In this document: piece after piece, positions 54,463 to 61,882 of the stretch
Numbering within the stretch: the first letter of the stretch is position 1
How the letters are laid out: each line of letters begins with the position of its first letter
NCBI RefSeq assembly: GCF_001676725.1
Contig: NZ_CP016172.1
Span: forward strand, 3,286,001-3,350,000
DNA length: 64,000 nt
From: Bordetella flabilis
GTDB taxonomy: Bacteria > Pseudomonadota > Gammaproteobacteria > Burkholderiales > Burkholderiaceae_B
Direction of reading: 5' to 3'
Notes under the pieces: generated by a model
Databases searched by the model: none
What the model saw: only the letters and a program-made list of their open reading frames with translations
Told to the model about the DNA's origin: nothing
Position numbers and translations under genes: made by a program

Positions 54463-55211
54463 AGATCCTCGTCATAGGTGGAACCGGCCTTATCGGTTCG
54501 AAGCTGGTCCAGCTCCTCGTCCAACGCGGCCATGAAGCCATCGCCGCGTCGCCGGGCACGGGCGTCGACACGATCACCGGTGAAGGCCTGGCCGACGCGC
54601 TCGCGGGTGTGCAGGTCGTGGTGGATGTCGCCAATTCGCCTTCTTTCGAGGACAAGGCGGTGCTCGACTTCTTTGAAACCTCCGGGCGGAACCTGCTGGC
54701 CGCCGAAGCCAATGCCGGCGTGGACCATCATGTGGCGCTGTCCGTGGTAGGCACGGACCGCCTTGCCGACAGCGGCTACTTCCGCGGCAAGATTGCCCAG
54801 GAAAAGCTGATAAAGGCCGGCAATATCCCCTACACCATCGTACGCAGCACGCAGTTCTTCGAGTTCCTGGGCGGGATCGTGCAGTCCGGCACCGACGGCG
54901 ATGTGGTGCGGCTGCCTGCGGGGTATGTCCAGCCCATCGCCTCCGACGACGTGGCGCTGGCCATGGCGGACGCCACGCTGGGCGCGCCGCTCAATGGCAC
55001 CATAGAGATCGCCGGGCCTGTGCGCGAACGCATGGGAGCCCTGGTCCAACGCTATATGCAGAAAACGGGCAATACCCGCAAGGTCGTCGCCAGTGCGCAA
55101 ACGCCATATTTCGGCGCGGTGCTGGAAGACGATACGCTGGTGCCGGGACCCAACCCCCGCCTGGGCAGGATCGACTTCGAAACCTGGTTCGCGCGCACGC
55201 CGAGAAAATAA
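54459..55211 (+). CDS. NmrA-like NAD(P)-binding oxidoreductase (atypical SDR)
   Basis: 250 residues. It starts KILVIGGTGLIGSKLVQLLV, with the GxxGxxG loop, and continues NAGVDHHVALSVVGTDRLAD and YFRGKIAQEKLIKAGNIPYTIVRS, typical of atypical SDRs in the NmrA/NAD(P)H-binding group. No clear catalytic Tyr-x3-Lys is seen apart from FRGKIAQEK, so it may be a redox sensor or quinone reductase. It is translationally coupled to the AhpD-like gene and followed by a strong terminator. It is the 'oxidoreductase/epimerase' partner expected near ECF41 factors. Confidence 0.9.
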   Translation: MKILVIGGTGLIGSKLVQLLVQRGHEAIAASPGTGVDTITGEGLADALAGVQVVVDVANSPSFEDKAVLDFFETSGRNLLAAEANAGVDHHVALSVVGTDRLADSGYFRGKIAQEKLIKAGNIPYTIVRSTQFFEFLGGIVQSGTDGDVVRLPAGYVQPIASDDVALAMADATLGAPLNGTIEIAGPVRERMGALVQRYMQKTGNTRKVVASAQTPYFGAVLEDDTLVPGPNPRLGRIDFETWFARTPRK

Positions 55212-55227
55212 GCGCAGCCGGTCCAGG

Positions 55228-55258
55228 ATGACGGCGTCGGCAGCGACGCCGTCATTTT
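55228..55258 (+). terminator. Rho-independent terminator after the NmrA-like gene
   Basis: A perfect 12-base stem, ATGACGGCGTCG (55228-55239) with 55244-55255, has a 4-base loop, and the second arm runs into TTT then CC. It begins 17 bases after the NmrA-like stop, and so closes the two-gene unit and separates it from the Ohr-like gene at 55288. Confidence 0.8.
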
Positions 55259-55287
55259 CCCATGCCCGCGCCGGGCGAGAGACCCCC

Positions 55288-55782
55288 ATGAGCGAACTGC
55301 ACCCGCCGTCCTCTAGCTTGCTGGATAAATTCCGGGGGGATGAGTTCGCTCCCCTGTACACGGCCTCCGTCACCGTGCAGGGAGGCGCGGCCGCCCATGG
55401 CCGGGCGTCCGGCATCGCGCGGTCCGAGGACGGCCAGCTGGAGGTGGACCTGAGGCTGCCCCCGGAGCTGGGCGGTCCCGGCGGGGGCACCAACCCCGAG
55501 CAACTTTTCGCCGCCGGCTACGCCGCCTGTTTCCATGGCGCGCTTAGCCTGCTCGCAGCGAAGGCGGGCCTGGCCATCCCCGACGCGGAGGTCAAGGTTT
55601 CCGTGACATTCGGCCGAGACCCGGTCGACGGCCTTTATGCGCTCAGGGCGAAGGTGGAGGTCCGCCTCCCGGGGCTGGACCAGGCGCCCGCCGAAGAACT
55701 GGTGCGCAATACCGAGCGCTTATGTCCGTACACCAAAATGACGCGGCGCGGCATGGAAAGCGCGGTCGCCCTGGCGCCATAG
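55288..55782 (+). CDS. Ohr/OsmC-family organic hydroperoxide reductase
   Basis: 164 residues from the ATG at 55288. The two redox Cys of Ohr are present at C81 (YAACFHGALSLLA) and C146 (ERLCPYTKMTRRG). The block LGGPGGGTNPEQLFAAGYAAC is typical. There is an N-terminal extension of about 20 residues (SELHPPSSSLLDKFRGDEFA) relative to E. coli-type Ohr. It reduces organic hydroperoxides with dithiol cofactors. It is separated by a terminator from the NmrA-like gene and is convergent with the LysR gene at 55814. The locus as a whole looks like oxidative-stress defence. Confidence 0.93.
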   Translation: MSELHPPSSSLLDKFRGDEFAPLYTASVTVQGGAAAHGRASGIARSEDGQLEVDLRLPPELGGPGGGTNPEQLFAAGYAACFHGALSLLAAKAGLAIPDAEVKVSVTFGRDPVDGLYALRAKVEVRLPGLDQAPAEELVRNTERLCPYTKMTRRGMESAVALAP

Positions 55783-55813
55783 GGTGGCCGGCGCCCCGCA
55801 GGTCCACCGGCAC

Positions 55814-56833
55814 CTAGCCCTGCTTGGGCAGGAAACTGTCCAGCGTCTGCAGGTCGAGCGCGCGGATATGCGTCGTCATATAGTCGATGAACACACGCAT
55901 GCGCCCGGGCAGGTGGTCCCGGCTGAGATAGCAGATGTAATGGCCTCGATCGTCCGGCGCGTATTGCGGCAGGCACGCCACCAGGCTGCCGGCACGCAGG
56001 TGATCGCTGATCTGGTAGCCCGCCATTTGCGCGATGCCCTGTCCACCCAGCACCGCCTGCAGGACGAGATCGGCATCGTTGAAGGTCAGCATGGCGCGCG
56101 GCGCGAATTTGCGCATCTGCCCGCCGACCTTGAACTCCCATTCGTACACCCGTCCCGACGCCAGGCGGAAATCCACGCAGCGATGGCCGGCCAGTTCATC
56201 GATGTCTTGCGGCAGTCCATGCATCGCGACATAGGCCGGCGCGGCGCATACATGCATTTGCATCGGGATCAACTGCTTGGCGATGACCTGGCTGTCCTCC
56301 ATGCGACCGTTGCGGAACGAAACGTCGATCCGGTCCGTCGTGAAATCGGTTACGCCGTCGTCCAGCACCAGTTCGACCGAGATCCCGGGATAAGCGGCCT
56401 GGAAGCCGCTCAACAAGGGCGCGACGACTTTCCGGCCGAATCCCACGGTCGAGCAGACGCGCAGCCGGCCGGAAGGCGGTCCCTGGCGCAATTCGCGCAT
56501 GTCGTCCAGCGCCTGCACGATGCGTTCGACCCCCGCGTGGCATTTTTCGTAGAACCGCTCGCCCTCGCGCGTCAGGGATGTACTGCGGGTAGTACGCACG
56601 AACAGGCGGGTGCCCAGTTGATCTTCCAGCTTCTGCACGCTGCGGCTGACGGCGGACCGCCCGATGCCGAGGCGGTCGCCCGCCTTGGCGAAATTGCCTT
56701 CCGAGGCGACCGCGATGAAGGCGACGACGCCGGCGTAACTGGTGGCGAAACTGTGCGCGAGGGAATCCGCGGCGCTGCATGGGGATGGCGCGCAGGACGC
56801 AGGCGAGTCAGGGGGGGATGGTCTGTTATCCAT
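55814..56833 (-). CDS. LysR-family transcriptional regulator, ECF41-type promoter
   Basis: 339 residues from the ATG at 56833; a GTG at 56869 would run through the promoter motif. The first about 30 residues are a Pro/Ser-rich extension before YAGVVAFIAVASEGNFAKAG, GIGRSAVSRSVQKLEDQLG and RLFVRTTRSTSLTREGERF, the LysR HTH. A standard effector domain follows. TGTCACA-N16-CGTC ends 8 bases upstream of the ATG, so the transcript would be nearly leaderless. It probably belongs to the regulon of the sigma factor at 57.5-58.4 kb. Confidence 0.88.
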   Translation of the reverse strand: MDNRPSPPDSPASCAPSPCSAADSLAHSFATSYAGVVAFIAVASEGNFAKAGDRLGIGRSAVSRSVQKLEDQLGTRLFVRTTRSTSLTREGERFYEKCHAGVERIVQALDDMRELRQGPPSGRLRVCSTVGFGRKVVAPLLSGFQAAYPGISVELVLDDGVTDFTTDRIDVSFRNGRMEDSQVIAKQLIPMQMHVCAAPAYVAMHGLPQDIDELAGHRCVDFRLASGRVYEWEFKVGGQMRKFAPRAMLTFNDADLVLQAVLGGQGIAQMAGYQISDHLRAGSLVACLPQYAPDDRGHYICYLSRDHLPGRMRVFIDYMTTHIRALDLQTLDSFLPKQG

Positions 56834-56841
56834 GCTCCTAA

Positions 56842-56868
56842 GACGTTGGAGCCGCGCGCCCTGTGACA
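56842..56868 (-). promoter_or_regulatory. ECF41-type promoter TGTCACA-N16-CGTC
   Basis: Read on the minus strand, TGTCACA occupies 56868-56862 and CGTC 56845-56842, with exactly 16 bases between. This equals the ECF41 promoter motif as I recall it (-35 TGTCACA, -10 CGTC). It lies 8 bases before the LysR ATG at 56833 and within 2 kb of the ECF41-like sigma gene. An in-frame GTG at 56869 overlaps it and was rejected as start. Confidence 0.7.
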
Positions 56869-56976
56869 CCGCCTGGAAAAAAATCCGCCGGACGGTGCCG
56901 TGGCCGGCCGGATCACGGCGTGGACGCTCGTGTACGTCCGTACCGAGGTCCGCGTCATGGACCCAAGGGCGAATCC

Positions 56977-57417
56977 TTACTGCAGGGGTGTGAGGATGGG
57001 CGCCCCTGGTTTCTTGATCAGGAACACAATGAACTTCGCCGGCTGGGTCTGGCTGGCATTACGGCCGACGGTGTGGATGTCGTCCGGTGCTTCGTAGAAC
57101 GTCTGGCCGGGGGTGAGCGTGACCTCCTTGCCGCCTTTCACCTGCATCACGATGCTGCCTTCCAGTACGTAGACGAAGCTGTGCGCATCGTGGCGGTGTA
57201 CGGGATCGACCGCGCCCGGCGGATAATCCACCGTAATCATCACCCCTTCCTTGCCGGGAATATCGGGCAGCGGCTTGGCCATGAGCGACGTGACGATGGC
57301 TTCGGGCGCGGCGGCGGCGTGGGACGCATGACCGGCCGGCGGGGCGGCGTGGGCCAGTTGCACCATCAGCGCGCCTGCGGCGATGAAGGGAAATCCGGTT
57401 TTGGTGATCTTCAGCAT
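56977..57417 (-). CDS. periplasmic cupin-domain protein
   Basis: 146 residues with a signal peptide (LKITKTGFPFIAAGALMVQLAHA, cleavage before APPAG). The mature part is a single cupin: motif 1 with metal ligands PVHRHDAHSFVYVLEGSI and motif 2 PGQTFYEAPDDIHTVGRN. A His/Ala-rich linker precedes it. Such exported cupins bind a metal and are often annotated as quercetinase-like or stress proteins, without known substrate. It lies between the ECF41-like sigma gene and the LysR gene on the same strand, suggesting part of the same stress response. Confidence 0.88.
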   Translation of the reverse strand: MLKITKTGFPFIAAGALMVQLAHAAPPAGHASHAAAAPEAIVTSLMAKPLPDIPGKEGVMITVDYPPGAVDPVHRHDAHSFVYVLEGSIVMQVKGGKEVTLTPGQTFYEAPDDIHTVGRNASQTQPAKFIVFLIKKPGAPILTPLQ

Positions 57418-57517
57418 GACCTTTCCTTGGGGTGATTGGAACAGGTCTATCGTAGGCAGCCCGGCATGGGCGCGGTAGATCCGCGCGGGGGATCACAATG
57501 TTGCCGGCGCGACACCA

Positions 57518-57538
57518 ATGCGCCGGCGCCCGGCGCAT
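57518..57538. other. perfect 9-bp hairpin after the sigma-factor gene
   Basis: ATGCGCCGG (57518-57526), CGC, CCGGCGCAT (57530-57538). It begins 14 bases after the sigma gene stop on the minus strand and lies before the cupin gene. No U-run follows, so it may be a processing or bidirectional hairpin rather than a classical terminator. Confidence 0.5.
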
Positions 57539-57551
57539 CCGCATGGCCGAT

Positions 57552-58430
57552 TCAGTGCCGTGGCAACGCGGCCGCGACGCGCGCCAGCTTGTCCGGATTG
57601 CGTTGCACCAGCACACGGACGATGCGGCGGCCGTCCGTTTCGTATGACTGCACCGATTCCAGGGAACCGTGTATGTAGCGCAGCAGCGACCACTGTCCGT
57701 TCACAAGCGCCAGTTCCACCCGCACATTGTCGCCATAGCGCCGCGCGCCGGCATAGAACAACTGCGCCAGCCTTTTCCCGCCCGCCAGGTAGGGGAAGGC
57801 CGTGGCCTTGCCGCCGCCGTCGCCGATCAGTTCGGCATTGTCATTGAGCAGGGCATGCAGGCCGTGGAAATCGCCGCGCTGCATGGCATCGGCGAAGCGC
57901 GCCATGAGGTGGCGGTGCGTTTCGCGCGAGACCTTCCGGCGAGGCGATTCCTGGCGCAATTGCTGCTTCGCCCGGCTTACCAGTTGGCGGCAGGCCGCCT
58001 CCGTCTTGCCCAGGGTTCGAGCGACCTCGTCGTAATCGGCGTCGAAGACCTCGCGCATCAGGAAGGCCGCCCGCGCCTCCGGCGACAGCCGCTCCAGCAG
58101 GAACAGGAACGCCACGGACACATCGTCGGAGAATTCGTGGATTTCCTCCGGTGTGGCCGGCTGGGGCATCAGCAAAGGTTCGGGCAGCCAGACGCCCTCG
58201 TACTTTTCCCGTTGCGCCTTGAGTGCGCGCAGGCGGTCTATGGACAGGCGCGTCGTCACCGTAACCAGCCAGGCTTCGGGATTGTCCAGTTTCGATGGAT
58301 CGGCGTCGTGCCAGCGCAGCCAGGCATCCTGCACCACGTCCTCGGCCTCCGCGACCGCGCCCAGCATGCGGTAGGCAATGGCGAGCAAGCGGGGGCGATG
58401 ACTATTGAACAGGCTGGTGGAGTCGGTCAT
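57552..58430 (-). CDS. ECF41-family sigma factor with fused C-terminal regulatory domain
   Basis: 292 residues from the ATG at 58430. Sigma region 2 covers RLLAIAYRMLGAVAEAEDVVQDAWLRW and region 4 the FLLERLSPEARAAFLMREVF to RTLGKTEAACRQLVSRAKQQL part. Between them is the ECF41 hallmark WLPEP (81-85). The SnoaL-like C-terminal domain carries DGGGK (204-208) and NPDKL (278-282), both hallmarks of ECF41. These factors lack an anti-sigma protein and are controlled by the fused domain, and none is encoded nearby. Upstream ribosome site is weak. Linked to AhpD-like, NmrA-like, Ohr, cupin and LysR genes. Confidence 0.93.
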   Translation of the reverse strand: MTDSTSLFNSHRPRLLAIAYRMLGAVAEAEDVVQDAWLRWHDADPSKLDNPEAWLVTVTTRLSIDRLRALKAQREKYEGVWLPEPLLMPQPATPEEIHEFSDDVSVAFLFLLERLSPEARAAFLMREVFDADYDEVARTLGKTEAACRQLVSRAKQQLRQESPRRKVSRETHRHLMARFADAMQRGDFHGLHALLNDNAELIGDGGGKATAFPYLAGGKRLAQLFYAGARRYGDNVRVELALVNGQWSLLRYIHGSLESVQSYETDGRRIVRVLVQRNPDKLARVAAALPRH

Positions 58431-58555
58431 GGGAGAAGGACGCCGCCAGAGCGCGGACCGGTTGAAACCTGCGCTATTTTGCTGGGGCATCCCGAAAAGG
58501 GCAAGCATCCGCCCACCCGCGCGCCATGCGCCGATGCGCCATGCCTGACCCGACG

Positions 58556-59560
58556 CTACAGCACGATCTCGCGAGATGGAGGCAGGCCCGGAAGATCGGC
58601 CCGTCCCTGCATCTGCTTGATGTCGCGTTCGATCACCAGGCTCAAATGACTGATCGGCACGTCGTTGGCGCTGCCCTCGAATGGATTCTCGGTGCCCTCG
58701 CCCACCTGTTCCAGCGCCGTGTAGATCCACGAGATCATGACGCTGAAAGGCACCGCCAGCCAGATCATCTCGCCATGCATGATCCCGCCCACGCTGTCGT
58801 TCAGGCGGTCGAATTCCCCCATCAGCCCAAACGGCAGCAGCAGGCAGAACGATCGTACGAAGAAGGTGTTGATAATGGCGTACTGGCGCGGATAGGGAAA
58901 ATTCTTGATGCGTTCGGCCTGGCCCTGCAGATCGAGGAACTCGCGGATGCGGCTATTGAACTCGGTGTACTCGGAAGACGCGATAAGGCCTTCGTCGTAC
59001 AGTCGCCGGACCGCCTGGCCCTGCATACCCAGCAACTGCACGGAAATACTGTCCGCGTCCGACACCGTCCGCAGGTCTTCGGGAGACAGATACCGGGACA
59101 AGGCGGCCTGCAGCGGCTGCTGCCTTTCCGGGATCACGTAGTGCTTCTGATACTCGGCGTTCGAAGCGGTTTCCACCGTCTCCCAGACCCGCGGCGTCCG
59201 CAACTGGTAACGCAGCGCCGTCAACCAGGCCAGGTGCCCGTTCAATAATGCGCCGGAGCGCGCCACATCCCCTACGAAATCCCGGCTGATCATGCCCCAG
59301 TAGCGGCTGGTGTTGACGATGGCCATCCAGATCTTCTGCGCTTCCACGGTACGGGTATAGGTCTGCACGTTCTTGAAACCGACCACGAATGACGTGGCCG
59401 TGCCCAACAGCGTCACCACCGTCAAGGGCAGCGTCAGCCATTTCAGGCCCAGTACCTGATACAACAGCACCGGCACCAAGCCCAGCACCAGCAGCCGGTA
59501 GATCTTTCGTCTCGTCCAAAGGACGAACTCGAACAAGCGGTAGGATCTGCCCAAATGCAT
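58556..59560 (-). CDS. bestrophin-like (UPF0187) membrane channel
   Basis: 334 residues from the ATG at 59560. It matches the bacterial bestrophin family: an N-terminal amphipathic segment (HLGRSYRLFEFVLWTRRKIY), two N-terminal TM segments (YRLLVLGLVPVLLYQVLG and LPLTVVTLLGTATSFVVGFK), a long helical cytosolic part, and two late TM segments (YAIINTFFVRSFCLLLPFG and MIWLAVPFSVMISWIYTAL). The EGTENPFEGSANDVPI motif near the C-terminus is the family signature. Such proteins form pentameric ion channels, chloride or cation selective. The unit lies divergent from a DUF899 gene. Confidence 0.9.
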   Translation of the reverse strand: MHLGRSYRLFEFVLWTRRKIYRLLVLGLVPVLLYQVLGLKWLTLPLTVVTLLGTATSFVVGFKNVQTYTRTVEAQKIWMAIVNTSRYWGMISRDFVGDVARSGALLNGHLAWLTALRYQLRTPRVWETVETASNAEYQKHYVIPERQQPLQAALSRYLSPEDLRTVSDADSISVQLLGMQGQAVRRLYDEGLIASSEYTEFNSRIREFLDLQGQAERIKNFPYPRQYAIINTFFVRSFCLLLPFGLMGEFDRLNDSVGGIMHGEMIWLAVPFSVMISWIYTALEQVGEGTENPFEGSANDVPISHLSLVIERDIKQMQGRADLPGLPPSREIVL

Positions 59561-59928
59561 GGTGGTATGGCCTCGACGCGTGATGCGAGCGCATGGTGCA
59601 ATGCGTTGCGCGCGAATCTGAAGACGCCGCCCGGGCCCGGCCACGGGCGTGCTCTGCGCGCAGGCGAATCGTAGACGGGGCGGTCCGGCCGCAGTAGCCT
59701 CGCACAAGGACTCGCCGTGTTGTCGCGCGGACAACAATGAAGCGGCCGGCCGCAACCGCCGGCGCATATCGGTCCACCAGCGGCGGAATGCCGCCACACT
59801 TGTTACTCCCGCGCACGCGGCGTCCGGCGTCACACTGGCCGGAACCAGGAACGGGCCAACGGCGTGGGCGGGCATCACGCTTCGAGGCACCGCTGCTTGG
59901 GCACCGCTCACATTCGGAGAGAACGACC
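59561..59928. other. intergenic region between bestrophin-like and DUF899 genes
   Basis: A 368-base divergent region with no convincing gene. It holds the TGTTGTC-N5-GACAACA palindrome at 59718-59736. A CGTCACA at 59828-59834 is one mismatch from the ECF41 -35 motif, but no CGTC follows at the expected spacing, so I do not call it. GGAGAG precedes the intact-looking ATG at 59929. Confidence 0.5.
59718..59736. promoter_or_regulatory. 19-bp palindrome TGTTGTC-N5-GACAACA
   Basis: A perfect 7-base dyad, TGTTGTC (59718-59724), GCGCG, GACAACA (59730-59736), of operator size. It is located between the divergent bestrophin-like and DUF899 genes, about 160 bases from the bestrophin start. It is palindromic enough to be a dimeric repressor site; the regulator is unknown. 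Confidence 0.5.
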
Positions 59929-60036
59929 ATGACCGCATCACCTGAAAACGGACGCAACGGCGACGGACAGCCTGCCATGCAGACGCCGCCCGTCGTGTCG
60001 CCGCAGGATTAGGAAGCCGCCCGCCAGCGGCTGCTG
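59929..60036 (+). pseudogene. 5' part of the DUF899 gene, closed by an amber codon
   Basis: The ATG at 59929 has a good GGAGAG site and opens a frame that reads ...VVSPQD, then TAG at 60010-60012, then EAARQRLLVKEKEHTRARDALAAERR in the same frame. In DUF899 proteins this position is usually Trp (VVS-x-x-W-xAAR), so TGG to TAG is the simplest origin. Translation would have to restart at the GTG at 60037, or read through the stop. The rest of the family sequence is intact. Confidence 0.75.
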
Positions 60037-60729
60037 GTGAAGGAAAAGGAACATACCCGCGCCCGTGACGCCCTGGCCGCCGAGCGCCGGCGCATGCCAT
60101 GGATGGCGGTGGCCGACGCCTATGCATTCGAAGGGCCCGAAGGCAGGCTGAGCCTGCCCGATCTGTTCGCGGGCCGGCGCCAGTTGATCGTCTACCGCGC
60201 GTTCTACGAACCGGGCGTTTACGGCTGGCCCGACCACGCCTGCCGAGGCTGCTCCATGGTGGCCGACCAGGTGGCCCACCTGGCGCACTTGAACGCCCGC
60301 GACACCACCCTGGTGTTCGTGTCGCGCGCGCCGCAGGCGGATATCGCCCGGCTGAAGGCGCGCATGGGCTGGGGGGACATTCCGTGGTTCACCCTGACCG
60401 ATCGCTTCGATGCCGACTTCGGCGTGGACGAGTGGCATGGAACGAACGTGTTCTATCGCGATGGCGACCGCATCTTCCGCACGTACTTCCTCAACAACCG
60501 TGGCGACGAGCAGATGGGCAGCACCTGGAACTATCTGGACATCACGCCGCTGGGGCGCCAGGAAGTCTGGGAAGATTCACCACCGGGCTATCCGCAGACG
60601 CCGACCTACAAGTGGTGGAACTGGCATGACAGCTACGTGCCGGGCGCGGCGCCGGACAGGAAATGGGTCGAGGTCTCCGATGCCGGCGAGGCGACGTTCC
60701 GGAAGAAGGACGGGAACCCGCAGCCGTGA
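60037..60729 (+). CDS. DUF899 thioredoxin-like protein (N-terminally truncated by amber codon)
   Basis: 230 residues if translation starts at the GTG at 60037. The protein is otherwise a full DUF899 member: LIVYRAFYEPGVYGWPDHACRGCSMVADQ with a C-x2-C as in thioredoxin-like proteins, WFTLTDRFDADFGVDEWHG, YFLNNRGDEQMGSTWNYLDITPLGRQE and the C-terminal aromatic block YKWWNWHDSY. About 36 residues of the normal N-terminus are cut off by the TAG at 60010. No good ribosome site precedes the GTG. It may be a recent pseudogene; otherwise it is a redox protein of unknown role next to the oxidative-stress block. Confidence 0.75.
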   Translation: MKEKEHTRARDALAAERRRMPWMAVADAYAFEGPEGRLSLPDLFAGRRQLIVYRAFYEPGVYGWPDHACRGCSMVADQVAHLAHLNARDTTLVFVSRAPQADIARLKARMGWGDIPWFTLTDRFDADFGVDEWHGTNVFYRDGDRIFRTYFLNNRGDEQMGSTWNYLDITPLGRQEVWEDSPPGYPQTPTYKWWNWHDSYVPGAAPDRKWVEVSDAGEATFRKKDGNPQP

Positions 60730-60790
60730 AGGGACAGCGATGCCCAGGCCGGCATACTGGAGGACCGCCGCGCCCTTCTACTCCCGCGCC

Positions 60791-61660
60791 CTATTCCGCG
60801 TAGCGCTTTTCCAGGTCGTCGTACAGCGGCTTCTGCACCAGCCGCTGGCGCTCCTGGAAGGGCGCGACCAGCGCCGGGTCTTCCTTGAGCTGGCCGTCCC
60901 GCTTGAGCACGCCCAGGGCGCGCTGCATGCCGGCCACCGCGCCCTGCAAGGCGGCGTTGGCATACAGCACGATGCCATAGCCCATCTTGCCCAGTTCCTC
61001 CGCGGGCAGCGGCGGCGTCTTGCCGCCGATGACGATGTTCACCAGCTGCGGCCGGTTCAGCAGGGTGGGCAGGCGCCGCACCTCATCCAGGCTTTCCGTG
61101 GCCTCGACGAACAGCACGTCGGCGCCCGCGTCGGCGAAGGCCTGCGCGCGTTCGACCGCCGCCTCGAAACCCAGCACGGCGCGCGAATCGGTGCGCGCAA
61201 TGATAAGGAAGTCCGGGTCCACGCGCGCGTCGGCCGCGGCGCGTATCTTGCCCAGCATCTCGGGCAGCGGCGCGACCTCCTTGCCGGAGAAATGGCCGCA
61301 GCGCTTGGGGAACACCTGGTCTTCCAGCTGGATGGCGTCCGCGCCGGCGCGTTCGAGCGCACGCACGGTATGCCACACATTCACCGCATTGCCGAAGCCG
61401 GTGTCGGCATCGACCAGCAAGGGAATATCGACCGCATCGCGGATGCGGGCAGTGGCGTCGGCCACGTCGCGCAGCCCGATAATGCCGAGGTCGGGCACGC
61501 CATAGTGCATATTGGTCAGGCCCGCGCCCGTCAGGTAAACAGCCTCGAAGCCCTGGTCCGCGACCACGCGCGCGCTCATCGCGTTGAAGGCGCCTGGCAC
61601 GACCAGGCCGTCGCGCTGCTCTATCCGGCGACGCAGGCGCTGTTTGGTTGTTTCACTCAT
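60791..61660 (-). CDS. isocitrate lyase/PEP mutase family lyase (PrpB-like)
   Basis: 289 residues from the ATG at 61660 (AGGAG 7 bases upstream). It has the family TIM-barrel blocks VPGAFNAMSARVVADQGFEA, LLVDADTGFGNAVNVWHTV (Mg-binding Asp), ADAIQLEDQVFPKRCGHFSG with the KRCGH active loop, and LIIARTDSRAV. Relatives are 2-methylisocitrate lyase, oxaloacetate decarboxylase and carboxyphosphonoenolpyruvate mutase. It lies 222 bases after the dehydrogenase gene on the same strand, with a Bug receptor further upstream. A C-C lyase for a hydroxyacid made by its neighbour is likely. Confidence 0.9.
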   Translation of the reverse strand: MSETTKQRLRRRIEQRDGLVVPGAFNAMSARVVADQGFEAVYLTGAGLTNMHYGVPDLGIIGLRDVADATARIRDAVDIPLLVDADTGFGNAVNVWHTVRALERAGADAIQLEDQVFPKRCGHFSGKEVAPLPEMLGKIRAAADARVDPDFLIIARTDSRAVLGFEAAVERAQAFADAGADVLFVEATESLDEVRRLPTLLNRPQLVNIVIGGKTPPLPAEELGKMGYGIVLYANAALQGAVAGMQRALGVLKRDGQLKEDPALVAPFQERQRLVQKPLYDDLEKRYAE

Positions 61661-61882
61661 GATGGGTCTCCTGCTTCGGTTCGGGATGGGGGGCCGGAGC
61701 AGTCTAATGAGCGGTGGCGACGCGGTCAATCGCCGCCGTCGTCAGGACACCGCTGAACTCGCTTCATCAATGGATGGCGGGGTTGGAATGGCCGAGCCGG
61801 AGGCCACCGGCCCTGCTCGCTGGCGAGGCGCCAGGCCCTTGCCGCAAGCCGCAGGCATGGCCGAAGCGCTCGCAGGACCCGA

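Noticed and set aside
59828..59834. CGTCACA, one mismatch from the ECF41 -35 motif, upstream of the DUF899 gene
   Set aside because: No CGTC lies 16 bases downstream, so it does not form the bipartite motif.
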